In this document: in pieces, positions 28,308 to 37,040 of the stretch | Numbering within the stretch: position 1 is the stretch's first letter | Layout of the letters: the number at the start of each line of letters is the position of its first letter | From: Bacillota bacterium | Lineage (GTDB): Bacteria > Bacillota > Sulfobacillia > Sulfobacillales > Sulfobacillaceae | Length of the DNA stretch: 64,000 nucleotides | Assembly (NCBI GenBank): GCA_021821465.1 | Contig: JAKACM010000003.1 | Span: 41,898 to 105,897 of the forward strand | Direction of reading: 5' to 3' | Position numbers and translations under genes: made by a program | Notes under the pieces: model-generated | What the model saw: only the letters and a program-made list of their open reading frames with translations | The model's database searches: none | What the model was told of the DNA's origin: nothing

Positions 28308-28720
28308 TTGAAGCTCGATGCCCGTTTGACTCCCCATGGTTAACCATGGGGAGTCAAACGGATGGCTTATTGTCCTGTCCTTCCCAAAGACTTTATCTCG
28401 GGATCGGGCAAAAACTCAAAAGAGCGAAGAGAGAAGTCACGGGGTTCGTATGGAGAATTGAAGAGCATCATGCCCTTCCCGCAAAAAGGACCCACTCGTG
28501 CAATCCCCTTCAAGATTTCAGCCATCGGCCGTGTGTCCCAGACAAGGCTTTGCTCTTTGGGTCGTGTCGGAATCGTGATATTGTTGTCGTGTATTATGTG
28601 AGTCTTTCAAATTTGAGATCGTCTTTTGAACCGTAGCGTTTGCTCGACCACTTTGCCGCGAACCTTTCCAACACAGTACTTGAACAGATTATGAGATCCG
28701 ACGGATCCCTACTTTTTCCC
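28308..28720. other. Intergenic with palindrome
   Basis: Holds the perfect palindrome at 28322-28361 (separate entry). The rest has short frames on both strands without ribosome sites or motifs. Confidence 0.4.
28322..28361. repeat. Perfect 40-bp palindrome without spacer
   Basis: Every base from 28322 to 28361 pairs with its mirror; the half-site is CCGTTTGACTCCCCATGGTT and the centre is GTTAAC. It begins 15 bases after the stop codon of the TPR glycosyltransferase. It would fold as a very strong hairpin in RNA and could be extruded in DNA. No T-run follows on either strand, so it is not a textbook terminator. Confidence 0.85.
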
Positions 28721-29434
28721 TCACGGTTTGTAAGTGGTCTTGGTGGGTTTCGTAGGCTGAACCGGAACCGTGTCCTCCGATTGATGGTCTGATCCTTCTG
28801 CATCCTCTTGAGTTGGAACAGTAATATTTTGAGCGGACGGCGATGACGGCGCCATGTTATTCATAACGGGTCTGAAATATTTTGGACCCTCCATAACGGG
28901 GTGTATCTTGGTTGACGAGGGAACGGGTTCCGTCTTCACTTTGTCTTGGGGTTTGGGATTGCGGACGGAAATAACGTCATCTTCGTCCTCGGAAGTTTGC
29001 GAAGCCGGTAATTTATGCACTGGCTGATCCCACGATGCATTGAACAATTCGTGAAGTCTATATCCGTCATAACTTGCCAGCCATAGAAAGAGTCCTCGGA
29101 TAATTCCTCCCATTGCCTCGTTTTGTAGGTTGTAGAGATGCGCCGAAATTTTGGTCTTGTCTCGCCGCCAATTATATCCATGATCCAATCCCGCTTCAGC
29201 CGCGAGAATATGCGCCAGGCGATCGCTCAAGGTCCAAGGATACGCGGACGTTACCCGTGGAGGTGAATTCGTAACGTGGCAATATAACGAAATCGACGTA
29301 GGCAAAGGGTGGTTGATAATCTCGGCTCCCCACTGAATAAGTCGAGTTTTTAAGAGGGCTATTGTCTCGGGGTCATCACCTCCCATAAAAACGCTCAGTC
29401 CGGACAGTAAATTGGGTGTGCGAATTTGTGACAT
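28721..29434 (-). CDS. Unknown protein with acidic, low-complexity tail
   Basis: About 237 residues from ATG at 29434 (MSQIRTPNLLSG) behind AGGGGGGA; the 16 codons of the track ORF upstream are not needed. The N-terminal 150 residues look like a compact domain (several helices; LSDRLAHILAAEAGLDHGYNW and IRGLFLWLASYDGYRLHELFN). The C-terminal 90 are Pro/Thr/Ser/Asp/Glu-rich and probably disordered. I do not recognise the family. It stands alone between the glycosyltransferase group and the sigma-factor pair. Confidence 0.55.
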   Translation of the reverse strand: MSQIRTPNLLSGLSVFMGGDDPETIALLKTRLIQWGAEIINHPLPTSISLYCHVTNSPPRVTSAYPWTLSDRLAHILAAEAGLDHGYNWRRDKTKISAHLYNLQNEAMGGIIRGLFLWLASYDGYRLHELFNASWDQPVHKLPASQTSEDEDDVISVRNPKPQDKVKTEPVPSSTKIHPVMEGPKYFRPVMNNMAPSSPSAQNITVPTQEDAEGSDHQSEDTVPVQPTKPTKTTYKP

Positions 29435-29916
29435 TGCAAATCCCCCCTGGGATAGAAAACATTTCCTTGCCAGCATATGCAAAATCCCAGGTGTGGTGCG
29501 TGATTCCCACAGCCCCTGGGGGAGAGCCTATTCGCGACAAAAGGGCCGGCTTATCGAGGAGCATTAAGGAACCTCGCTTAATTTCTGCAACCAAATCAAA
29601 TAGCCTCACACGAAAATGATGAGGGGATCAGCCCTTGTTATAGCACTGGAACAAAAGGCCCATACGGTTATCGTCCAGCCGCTGAACGCGAAACCACTTA
29701 CCAGATGACAGTTCCTCTCCGATTCAAACCGAGCCGTGCCAACACCCCCGCATTGTTTAATTCGGGCGATTGTTTCGAACGGCCTTTTTCCCGCCGAGTT
29801 ATCGGCCAGTGATCCGGCAGAGGGGGGACAGTCCGAAGTATTGTTGTCAACCAATTTCTCGGAACTGTTCCATTCACCGTCATTGTTTCCCGCTAGTTGG
29901 TAGACTTGTGCAAGCG
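29435..29916. other. Intergenic, no gene supported
   Basis: Minus-strand frames 29606-30133 and 29698-29883 overlap the end of the anti-sigma gene in other frames and lack motifs. This stretch is downstream of the anti-sigma gene and probably contains its 3' end region plus the promoter of the 29434 gene. Confidence 0.35.
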
Positions 29917-31278
29917 TCACTGCCGATGCGAGGAGGTGTGGACAGAAAATATCCACGGTCCGCGAATGTAAACATGAGGGTTCGACAACTGCAGTGTGAC
30001 GGAATGTTGAGCCGGCCGGATACGCACTTGCATCCACTGCACCACGCCCGTCTTGGAATTCGACTGAGACGCCCACGATTGGTTTAATTGCAAGGCGTAT
30101 ACTTGCCCTGCTGCGGTGTCCGGGAGTTTCCAATACATGCGCAGGTTTCCACCTTGGCTACCGACTCGCCTCACTGTGGTAATTTCAATGGGTAGCCCTC
30201 CAAGCGTCACAGTTTTGTTTACGCGTTCACTGCCATGGTCCGGCACAGGAAGTGTGACATTGGCCTTTCCCGTGTACATTGCCTCCACCTCAGGGACGAC
30301 CACTCGATAGCTGGCCACTCCCAAAACGGGTGTGAATGCCAACTGGCTGTTCGGAGCAAAGCGAAAAAGGCGTGTTGGGGTCAAGAAACGTCCGGTGGCA
30401 TCCGAAATTTGCACATCGGGTTGCATGCTCATTGGCAACCGGGGCACGGTATTCACCACGACAAATGGACCATGATACTGGGCAACAAACGTCAGATCTG
30501 CCTCGGTTCCGCTTTGTGTGGCAATAGCGGTTAACGACACCCCGTGGTGTACCTGGGTGGGACCGAGGTTGGACATTTGCATGGCGCTGGTGGCGGGATT
30601 GAGCTGAACAGCTATGCGATCTCCCTGCCTTTCTCCCATGATCACCGTTCCGGACGGATTTTTCAACAATGCGCCAAAACGGCCCGTGGCGTTGTAGTTC
30701 CCTGTCCACCGAGTCATCTGCGATCCTTGGGCAGTCAGCGCGTTGCCCATCTTCAAAGAAATCGTTCGTCCGCCTGCTGTTCGAAACCACACTCGACCGG
30801 GAACATGAGGCCCGTTGCCACTCAGTTCCACCACGAGCTCCGTCGGTGTCATCATCATTCCCGTTACCTGAATCGGCGACCCCTTCCAAGTTCCGTTGAT
30901 AACATGCGGCAACACGGCTACCGGTGCACCTTTCGGGGTTTGCCGGACCTGGCCGATGCCGGGGATGAAGTGTAACACCTGACTGAGTGCAGCTGACACT
31001 GGGTTTGGCGTCCCGACGATGGCCACAATGGCCATGGCGGCAGTCCCCACAATCCACAACCAGCTGCACCGTCTAGGCCCATGCTTTTTAAGGCGTTCGC
31101 CTGCCATTGGAATCCCTAGCATGCCTAGGACGCGGGAGTGGATTTGTTTCTTGTCTAGGGGTTCTTGAAGAGACGACGGCATTTGGCTTAGCCAATCGTC
31201 CAGCAAACGTCCTTGGAGATCGGCGTCGAGGCCGGCTAAGAGGTTGACGAAGATATCATCGTGATCGGATGTCTCCAC
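29917..31278 (-). CDS. Membrane anti-sigma-like protein with large outer domain
   Basis: 453 residues. The first 70 are cytosolic and mostly helical, a membrane helix follows (SWLWIVGTAAMAIVAIVG), and the last 360 form an exported, beta-rich region with many Val/Thr/Gly. A putative sigma factor gene lies directly upstream and overlaps by 23 bases, and AAGGGGG precedes the GTG start. Sigma-coupled one-helix proteins of this shape are usually anti-sigma factors whose outer domain senses a surface signal (the DUF4179-like type). No ZAS zinc motif (HxxxCxxC) is visible in the cytosolic part. Confidence 0.7.
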   Translation of the reverse strand: METSDHDDIFVNLLAGLDADLQGRLLDDWLSQMPSSLQEPLDKKQIHSRVLGMLGIPMAGERLKKHGPRRCSWLWIVGTAAMAIVAIVGTPNPVSAALSQVLHFIPGIGQVRQTPKGAPVAVLPHVINGTWKGSPIQVTGMMMTPTELVVELSGNGPHVPGRVWFRTAGGRTISLKMGNALTAQGSQMTRWTGNYNATGRFGALLKNPSGTVIMGERQGDRIAVQLNPATSAMQMSNLGPTQVHHGVSLTAIATQSGTEADLTFVAQYHGPFVVVNTVPRLPMSMQPDVQISDATGRFLTPTRLFRFAPNSQLAFTPVLGVASYRVVVPEVEAMYTGKANVTLPVPDHGSERVNKTVTLGGLPIEITTVRRVGSQGGNLRMYWKLPDTAAGQVYALQLNQSWASQSNSKTGVVQWMQVRIRPAQHSVTLQLSNPHVYIRGPWIFSVHTSSHRQ

Positions 31279-31837
31279 TGAAGGTTCCCCCTTCCTCCAT
31301 GTTTATGGCGTCCCACTGTTGCCGCAGTCGCTCGCGACCACGTGACAGCCGGTTGTACACTTGACTTCGCGTCAGGTGGAGCTTTGCAGCGATCCCCGGG
31401 ACCGACATATCTAAGAAGTACCGGCAAATAATCACATCACGAACACCCGGTTCGAGCCGTTGGATACATGCGACCAAAGATTCCTGGCTCTCGCGGGACA
31501 GCACTTGCGACAGCACAGGATCCGATGGGCAAACAATGCTTTCGGACTCAAGGGTCTGATGTTGCATCAATCGGCGGCGAATATTTAATGCCTGGTATTT
31601 GGTGAGGATGAGAAGCCAGGTACGCACGGTGCCGCGCGCCTCGTCATATTCATGAGCTCGGTGCCAAGCCTGAATGAACACCTCGCTTACGCACTCTTCA
31701 ATGTCCTCGGGTGTTCCGACACCCGCAAGGATGTGAGACGCCAACGACAGGGTAGCGTCGGCATGCTCGTGGATAAGAAAAGAGAGAGCTTCGGCGGAAC
31801 GTTCCCGTAATTGGGATACCAGGTTTTCCGAGGTCAT
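31256..31837 (-). CDS. ECF-type RNA polymerase sigma factor
   Basis: 193 residues with sigma2 and sigma4 regions and no sigma3, as in the extracytoplasmic-function group. Region 2: CVSEVFIQAWHRAHEYDEARGTVRTWLLILTKYQALN. Region 4: RDVIICRYFLDMSVPGIAAKLHLTRSQVYNRLSRGRERLR, a helix-turn-helix. ATG at 31837 (MTSENL) is used because a GGAGG lies upstream, although 13 bases away; the longer track start would put the ribosome site inside the gene. Its regulator is the membrane protein encoded just downstream. Confidence 0.88.
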   Translation of the reverse strand: MTSENLVSQLRERSAEALSFLIHEHADATLSLASHILAGVGTPEDIEECVSEVFIQAWHRAHEYDEARGTVRTWLLILTKYQALNIRRRLMQHQTLESESIVCPSDPVLSQVLSRESQESLVACIQRLEPGVRDVIICRYFLDMSVPGIAAKLHLTRSQVYNRLSRGRERLRQQWDAINMEEGGTFSGDIRSR

Positions 31838-32130
31838 GAATACCGGCTCGCCTCCACTCACAAGCAATCTCATTGCTTACTATATACTACGTTACAAGCG
31901 ATGGATTTCTCTGAAAGACATCCGAAAAAAGTTGAAGGAACCACCAATATGTCCACGAAACATTCTCCATAAGATCGCTCGTACCGAAAGTGGGACCGGA
32001 AGACGAATTATCAAATCGAACAGTACAGTACATTGCATGTTATAGGCCGTCAAAGTTCCCAAGCCATTCGTTTTAAACCGACAAAAATCACTCCTAAAGC
32101 TCTCTGGGGATTATGCATAGAGGTAGAGTT

Positions 32131-32904
32131 TCACATGGAACCAATTTTCGTGATGGCCTGCACACAATTGTGGAAATCTGTTCCATCCGTTTGCCCGTTG
32201 CGTATCAGATACTCAGCAAAGCTGAACGCGAAGAGACCTGTGTACGCCGTCAGCACCTCGTTATCTGGAATACCATACCCCGACACAAAATCGCTCAGGG
32301 ATTGGCAACTCAATAGATACCGCCCCACATCCCATAGGGGGTCTCCCCAAATAGCCAGCTCGAAGTCGAACAAGATGAGCGAATTTTCCCGAGCGCCGAT
32401 GTTTTCTTGGCGAATATCTCGGTGAATTAAGCATAATTGCGCAGTGTTGTGCAATTCAAGCAGCTGTAAATAGCGTTCGAGAAAGCCTGTCACTTTGCGG
32501 TCCAGATAGCCTTCGACAATATCTACCCACCGGCCGGAATGCCTGCGAATATATTCCAACCAAGTGTCGGCAGTAAGTCCCGTACCAGGATCCCTAACAC
32601 ACGGGGACATCCCGAGTGTCGAGCGATGAAATCGACTCATGAGTCTCCCTATTTCAAAATCGCTTATTGCATTACTCGGGGGAAGTGGGTCATAGGAGAT
32701 TTCAACCGTGAGTAATGAAGGTTCATCCTTTATTAAATTTGGGCGAAGATCTTCCGCCACAACCTGGTATGCTTGGATTTCCCGAAGGTAATCGGTTTTT
32801 CTTTTGAATACCTTTCGAACAAATAACGAGTTGTCGCGAGTAACCAGCATCACCTTGTTCCCTGTCCAAGGACTAGACAGATTAGAGAGCACACTTTCAT
32901 GCAT
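32131..32904 (-). CDS. Phosphotransferase of the APH/choline-kinase fold
   Basis: 257 residues. The catalytic loop HRDIRQENIGAREN and the metal-binding FDFELAIWGDPLWDVGRYL are those of the aminoglycoside phosphotransferase/choline kinase superfamily. The N-terminal ATP-binding lobe is short, with a lysine in VRKVFKRKTDYLREI. Relatives act on antibiotics, choline, homoserine or sugars, or belong to the CotS spore-coat group; nothing here decides. AAGGATT precedes the ATG. It stands alone. Confidence 0.78.
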   Translation of the reverse strand: MHESVLSNLSSPWTGNKVMLVTRDNSLFVRKVFKRKTDYLREIQAYQVVAEDLRPNLIKDEPSLLTVEISYDPLPPSNAISDFEIGRLMSRFHRSTLGMSPCVRDPGTGLTADTWLEYIRRHSGRWVDIVEGYLDRKVTGFLERYLQLLELHNTAQLCLIHRDIRQENIGARENSLILFDFELAIWGDPLWDVGRYLLSCQSLSDFVSGYGIPDNEVLTAYTGLFAFSFAEYLIRNGQTDGTDFHNCVQAITKIGSM

Positions 32905-32999
32905 CGGGCCATCAATCCTTCCGAAGATTTTTATTGATCAGTGATAATACAACCGCAAGTTCTCGCCCCATCGCGGATGGTTAGTGCCTTGCCACTCGC

Positions 33000-33320
33000 G
33001 CCGAACCTGGGATCAAATTTATTCAGCGCTCCGTAAAACCCCGCTGTTTAGAGGGGATATAAGGCGCTCGCCGTCAGGCGATAGTCTTGTGGCATAACGC
33101 CCCATTTATGTTACGATTTAAATGTGTTTGCTCTTTGACAATAGGATATATTGTCGGTTGTTTCCCGCCGTCGTGGAAGGCGTAAAATATATCGCATCGT
33201 CAAGACCAGACGTTAACCGGATTTCGCGAACGATAAGTCTAAGTAACCGGAGACCTTTAGGCGACGACGTCAGCCGGTTCCTCGCGAGAATCTTCTCCCT
33301 TCAGGGAGGGGAGTGTCCAT
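33000..33320 (+). mobile_element. Possible non-autonomous IS200/IS605 remnant with right-end hairpin
   Basis: The left part has CCCCGCTGTTTAGAGGGG, a short hairpin like an IS605 left end. The right part ends with GAATCTTCTCCCTTCAGGGA followed by GGGGAGTGTCC, which resembles the imperfect hairpin and cleavage site at the right end of tnpB-bearing IS605 elements. In between, only a meaningless 66-residue frame remains, with no transposase or TnpB motif. I read this as an internally deleted copy (PATE-like) that may still encode an omega-RNA-like transcript. Evidence is pattern-level only. Confidence 0.3.
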
Positions 33321-33681
33321 GAGATATTTCGTATACGACGTCAATTTAGACATCATACCTTAAAACCATTTTTTGGCGGACAATTTCGAAAGATTCGCCC
33401 AGAGCTATCCTTTGATTTCACTCAATCAACCGGTCATGAACTTCCTCAATTTGGAGCAATAGACTTAACGTATGAGCTTTCGCTCAGAATATCGATACCT
33501 AAGATGCACAACAATTAGTGTTGTCGCCCTTCAGAACGGCCCCCATTCATTGGATCCGCCTGTCGCAGACGAAATCGCCAAGCAATGATGAACCCCGCAA
33601 GACAAACCTCCTCCTAGCCTTCAAGAAATATCTGGTTATTACTGGCACCATTGGCTAAATTGTGCATATTGTGCGGGTAAA

Positions 33682-33701
33682 GGTAGCTTCCAAAAGCTAC
33701 C
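33682..33701 (+). promoter_or_regulatory. 5'-UTR hairpin before the coat-like gene
   Basis: GGTAGCTT-CCAA-AAGCTACC is a perfect 8-bp stem four bases before AAAGGAGG of the gene at 33723. Hairpins placed just above a strong ribosome site often stabilise abundant mRNAs. Confidence 0.5.
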
Positions 33702-33722
33702 GGTCAAAGGAGGAGATAATAT

Positions 33723-34334
33723 ATGGCTGATCAGCCACCAGTTCCATCCCCGGGATATTACCCTACCGGTGCCCCAACACCTTCGTGGGTGGATTGTATT
33801 TGGGTCGATAAGGTTTTTGGGTCCTGCCAAAAAGTCGTAACGGCCAATGGGACGGGAACTGCTCCCATCTCATGCACAACTCTTACTACCGTTACCTGCG
33901 GCACTCCCGCTTGTACATTCCTAAACAGCGTGCCCAGTACCGATGATTATGCAACGCTGTCTTGGCTGGTTACGGTCCCTGTAAACTACACCTGTGATGT
34001 AGGAAGCGGGGCGGTTACAGTAACCACGCAAGTGGTCGCAACGCTTTATAGTCCTCCCGGTACCTCGCCGGCATGTATCCCTTATTCTGTAAGTTGTGGC
34101 GCCAATATTCTCAACGGAATCGTGTATGCTACCGTGACCCTCTGTCTCGAACTAAAAACAAACGCGACGGTCCAACTCTTGGTTCCTGCCTACGGGTATT
34201 GCGTAGAGCCGCCATGTGAGGTTGAAAATCCGTGTCCACCCCCCTTTCCTCCTCAGATCATGACACCGGTTCCTCCACCGTCACCGCCATCCCCACCTGC
34301 CCCACCGCCTCCTCCGCCTATCGTCGATCCCTAA
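33723..34334 (+). CDS. Cysteine-rich beta protein with proline tail, coat-like
   Basis: 203 residues. Starts at ATG after AAAGGAGG. A Pro-rich N-terminus is followed by WVDCIWVDKVFGSCQKVV, a Cys-rich beta-sheet-like body (alternating Thr/Val with about 12 cysteines), and a C-terminal tail of proline runs (PPPSPPSPPAPPPPPP). There is no signal peptide. The CxxVxKVxxSC start resembles repeats in clostridial spore-coat-type proteins, but I cannot prove homology. It lies directly before the gas-vesicle cluster and could be a spore or cell surface protein; a link to vesicles is unproven. Confidence 0.6.
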   Translation: MADQPPVPSPGYYPTGAPTPSWVDCIWVDKVFGSCQKVVTANGTGTAPISCTTLTTVTCGTPACTFLNSVPSTDDYATLSWLVTVPVNYTCDVGSGAVTVTTQVVATLYSPPGTSPACIPYSVSCGANILNGIVYATVTLCLELKTNATVQLLVPAYGYCVEPPCEVENPCPPPFPPQIMTPVPPPSPPSPPAPPPPPPIVDP

Positions 34335-34757
34335 TTCACGGAATTTGACGATTACCCACAACGGCAAGTGGTCATTGGTTCCCATGGATGAGGAACATTT
34401 AGGGCAATAAGTAACGATGACGATTCGAGATCACACCATATTCTTTCCGGAAAGCGATAGAAATGATTTGTCTTCCTGATCCTGGTCGGACTTGGCCGAA
34501 TTTGGGTCGAGTATTTCCCTGTGAAGAATAGCGAGCGAGGTTTAGCGACTTCCCAAGGCAAGTCGCTTTGGACACATATCACTCGGCAGATCATTTCCCG
34601 GACTTCTCGTTGCGCCGTGTTATGGAAGAGTCGCAAAATGCTCCATCACTCCAAAAGGAACCCACAAGCCTAGGAACACAACCAAAGTATCACGCATACA
34701 GTTATCGTGGAGCATAGCGTCTCCACATCACAATAGTTGACTTGAAAGGACGGATCC
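34335..34757. other. Leader region of the gas-vesicle cluster
   Basis: 420 bases containing one hairpin (34544-34567, separate entry), no supported gene, and AAAGGA before gvpA. The promoter of gvpA should lie in the last 120 bases, but no sharp -35/-10 pair is evident. Confidence 0.45.
34544..34567 (+). terminator. Stem-loop between coat-like gene and gvpA
   Basis: AGCGACTT-CCCAAGGC-AAGTCGCT, a perfect 8-bp stem, about 210 bases after the stop of the 33723 gene. Only two T residues follow, so termination is plausible but not certain. Confidence 0.4.
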
Positions 34758-34991
34758 ATGATGGCTATCAAAACTAGTACCGGAGGATCGAGCCTCGTAG
34801 AAGTTCTGGATCGAGTTCTCGACAAAGGCGCTGTCATTGACCTCTGGGTCAAAGTCAATCTGGTCGGCATCGAACTCTTGTCGATCGAAGCTCGTATTGT
34901 CATTGCCTCAGTGGAAACGTGGCTCGTGTATGCCCGTGCCGTGGGTCTCTTGGAACCTCACCCTGTCATGGAAGAAGAAGTCGTTGCCTAA
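34758..34991 (+). CDS. gvpA: Gas vesicle structural protein GvpA
   Basis: 77 residues, the main shell protein whose ribs form the gas-filled cylinder. The family core is nearly complete: [53 protein letters not shown], with the alpha-beta-beta-alpha pattern. An acidic tail (MEEEVVA) follows. AAAGGA lies before tandem ATGs at 34758/34761. First gene of the cluster, followed at once by a strong hairpin that would let gvpA mRNA exceed the assembly genes. Confidence 0.97.
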   Translation: MMAIKTSTGGSSLVEVLDRVLDKGAVIDLWVKVNLVGIELLSIEARIVIASVETWLVYARAVGLLEPHPVMEEEVVA

Positions 34992-35000
34992 AGTTGTCCT

Positions 35001-35029
35001 CCGGCGAGAGCAGTACCGGCTCTCGCCGG
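35001..35029 (+). promoter_or_regulatory. Stem-loop after gvpA (attenuator or mRNA-stabilising hairpin)
   Basis: CCGGCGAGAGC-AGTACCG-GCTCTCGCCGG is a perfect 11-bp GC-rich stem, ten bases after the gvpA stop codon and about 35 bases before gvpN. No clear T-run follows, so it probably attenuates or protects rather than fully terminates. Confidence 0.7.
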
Positions 35030-35063
35030 CTCTTGCATCCATAGATCGAGGAGAGTGATTGTA

Positions 35064-35969
35064 TTGGCGTCAGCGTTGGATACCATCTCGCATCAGACTT
35101 CATTTGTTCGATCACCCTATTTCCTGGAACTTATGGAACGTGGGGCCCGTTACTTGGAAAACGGATGGGCCCTCAATCTTATGGGACCTTCCGGCGTCGG
35201 TAAGACCTCTCTCGCCCGGATCCTGGCACAAGATCTCAAGATACCGACACAATTTGTGCAAGGGCATAGCGAAATGTCCATTACCGATCTTGTCGGCGGT
35301 TATCAAGGTTACCGTTACCATAAAGTTGTGGACAATTTTATTCGGGACGTCCTCAAAGTTGACCAGCGTGTCCAGAGTCACTGGACGGAAGGGTGGTTGT
35401 CTCAGGCCGTGAAATATGGCCACGCAGTGGTATTCGATGAGTTCAACCGAGCTCCCTTTGAAATTCAATCCGTGTTTCTGGCAATCCTCCAAGAACATGT
35501 TCTTCCCATATCTAAAGTAGGACATAATCAGATAATACCGGTGCACCCCAACTTTCGTCTGATCCTGACTTGTGGCCTGCCCGACCAAGTGGGCACCTAT
35601 CCCATATTGGAAGGTTTGTGGGACAGAATTATTACCGTGAGCATGGATACCTTGGATGAAGAATCGGAAATTCTCATCGTAGCCACGCATTCCCAATTGC
35701 CCCAAGAAGAATCCGTAGGTATTGTTCATCTTATTCGCCATATTCGCCAACAGAACTCCTCTTCAAGACGTCAAAAGTCATCACCGCCCTTGACATCGCC
35801 GTCCATTCGTATAGGAGTCATACTGGCTTTATTGCTCAAGGCCGAAGGATGGTCATTGGTACACAAGAAATATCCGGTCTCATTTCCCCAAATCATTAAA
35901 GATATTCTAGGGCCTTTCAACCGAGTCACCTTAAAAGAAATCGAAGATTTTCTGAACAAAAAAGACTGA
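35064..35969 (+). CDS. gvpN: Gas vesicle ATPase GvpN
   Basis: 302 residues, MoxR-type AAA+ ATPase needed to widen the bicones of growing vesicles into cylinders. Walker A GPSGVGKTSLAR, Walker B VVFDEFNRAPFE and sensor-1 region FRLILTCG are visible. The track starts at GTG 35055, which lies within three bases of the ribosome site; TTG at 35064 has proper spacing from GGAG and is preferred. Follows gvpA. Confidence 0.93.
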   Translation: MASALDTISHQTSFVRSPYFLELMERGARYLENGWALNLMGPSGVGKTSLARILAQDLKIPTQFVQGHSEMSITDLVGGYQGYRYHKVVDNFIRDVLKVDQRVQSHWTEGWLSQAVKYGHAVVFDEFNRAPFEIQSVFLAILQEHVLPISKVGHNQIIPVHPNFRLILTCGLPDQVGTYPILEGLWDRIITVSMDTLDEESEILIVATHSQLPQEESVGIVHLIRHIRQQNSSSRRQKSSPPLTSPSIRIGVILALLLKAEGWSLVHKKYPVSFPQIIKDILGPFNRVTLKEIEDFLNKKD

Positions 35970-36034
35970 TCCGCATTTTGTTGGCACATAGTCCGCGAAA
36001 CGCATAGGGTAATGTATGGCAGGAGGAATCGCCA

Positions 36035-36766
36035 ATGTTTTATGTTTATGGAATTGTTCGCAAGAACACCATCCGTTCTCTTGAAGATTATCCGGGAATT
36101 GGCAAACCTTCATCGCGAGTCAAATCCATTACCGTCGATGCATACGACCTGATTGTGTCCGAAGTGGACCATTTGGAAAAACTGGATCCGGAAGATGTTG
36201 TTGCCCACTCGAATGTTCTTGATCAATTGTTCGCAGAATCCGAAGTGATCCCTGTTAAATTTGGTACCCTCTCCAAGGACCCCTCTGATTTGTCCTTGAT
36301 GATCCGCAACAATCGCGACAAACTTCGAGACACGTTCAAAAAGATTCAAGGGCGGATGGAAGTGGGTTTGAAAATCTATTGGCAGCAAGGCGCAGTACAG
36401 ACGAAAATACAGGAACGACTTGACGTGGCACGAGCCCGAAAAGAGTCTGGGCAAACAGGGGAAGGGTTTTACGCCTTGGAAATAAAAATCGGCCAAATTG
36501 CCCAAGAGATCGTGGAAGAATGGCGCGACGTGCTCATTCGTACGATCGATGGGATGATAACACCCTTGGCCGATGACGTGACAACGGGGAAACTGATTTC
36601 CGTTTATATGCTCTGCAACTTATCATTTCTGATAAAGCGAACCAAACGTGAGATTTTTCGCGATCAGATCTTCAAACTGGAAACCAAATTCGGACGGGAT
36701 TGTCAAATCAATTATGTCGACAATTTACCGCCGTTTAATTTCATCGATCTTAAGTTAGGGAGTTAA
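36035..36766 (+). CDS. gvpF: Gas vesicle protein GvpF/GvpL (copy 1)
   Basis: 243 residues with the two-domain GvpF/L layout: an N-terminal MFYVYGIVRKNTI segment, the conserved IPVKFGTL in the first domain, and a coiled-coil in the second (QTKIQERLDVARARKESG). GvpF binds GvpA monomers and feeds them to nascent ribs. AGGAGG at the ideal distance before ATG. This is the first of three GvpF/L paralogs in the cluster; F versus L cannot be fixed by eye. Confidence 0.93.
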   Translation: MFYVYGIVRKNTIRSLEDYPGIGKPSSRVKSITVDAYDLIVSEVDHLEKLDPEDVVAHSNVLDQLFAESEVIPVKFGTLSKDPSDLSLMIRNNRDKLRDTFKKIQGRMEVGLKIYWQQGAVQTKIQERLDVARARKESGQTGEGFYALEIKIGQIAQEIVEEWRDVLIRTIDGMITPLADDVTTGKLISVYMLCNLSFLIKRTKREIFRDQIFKLETKFGRDCQINYVDNLPPFNFIDLKLGS

Positions 36767-36770
36767 GAAC

Positions 36771-37040
36771 ATGGAAAATGTTAACTTGAGCTTTTGGGAT
36801 ATCCTCTTTCTCCCTATTTCCTTACCGATTAAATCAATAGGATGGACCATTGCCTACCTGCAAGATGAAGTGGAGAAAGAGAACCGCGGGTCAGAAGACA
36901 TGTGGTCGTCGTTGCTGGAGTTGGAAGTTCTACGAGACATTGGTAAAGTTTCCGACACAGAATATCAGATGCGTCGCAACCGATTACTCGTGCAAGCGGA
37001 AAATTTACCTGTGGCACAATTGACGGAGGATGAGGAATGA
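36771..37040 (+). CDS. gvpG: Gas vesicle protein GvpG
   Basis: 89 residues. Hydrophobic N-terminal patch (WDILFLPISLPIKSIGWTIAYLQDEVEKE) then a charged helical part ending in EVLRDIGKVSDTEYQMRRNRLL, as in GvpG, which joins GvpF/L in the assembly complex. Starts five bases after gvpF and overlaps gvpO by four bases. Confidence 0.92.
   Translation: MENVNLSFWDILFLPISLPIKSIGWTIAYLQDEVEKENRGSEDMWSSLLELEVLRDIGKVSDTEYQMRRNRLLVQAENLPVAQLTEDEE

Larger units (their letters stand above)
32905..33722. other. 820-bp non-coding stretch before the coat-like gene
   Basis: Contains the possible IS200/IS605 remnant (33000-33320, separate entry) and the hairpin upstream of the 33723 gene. The stretch 33320-33680 is otherwise featureless to me. 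Confidence 0.45.

Noticed and set aside
33122-33322. 66-codon frame in the possible IS605 remnant
   Set aside because: It does not show TnpB or transposase motifs; kept only as part of the remnant description.
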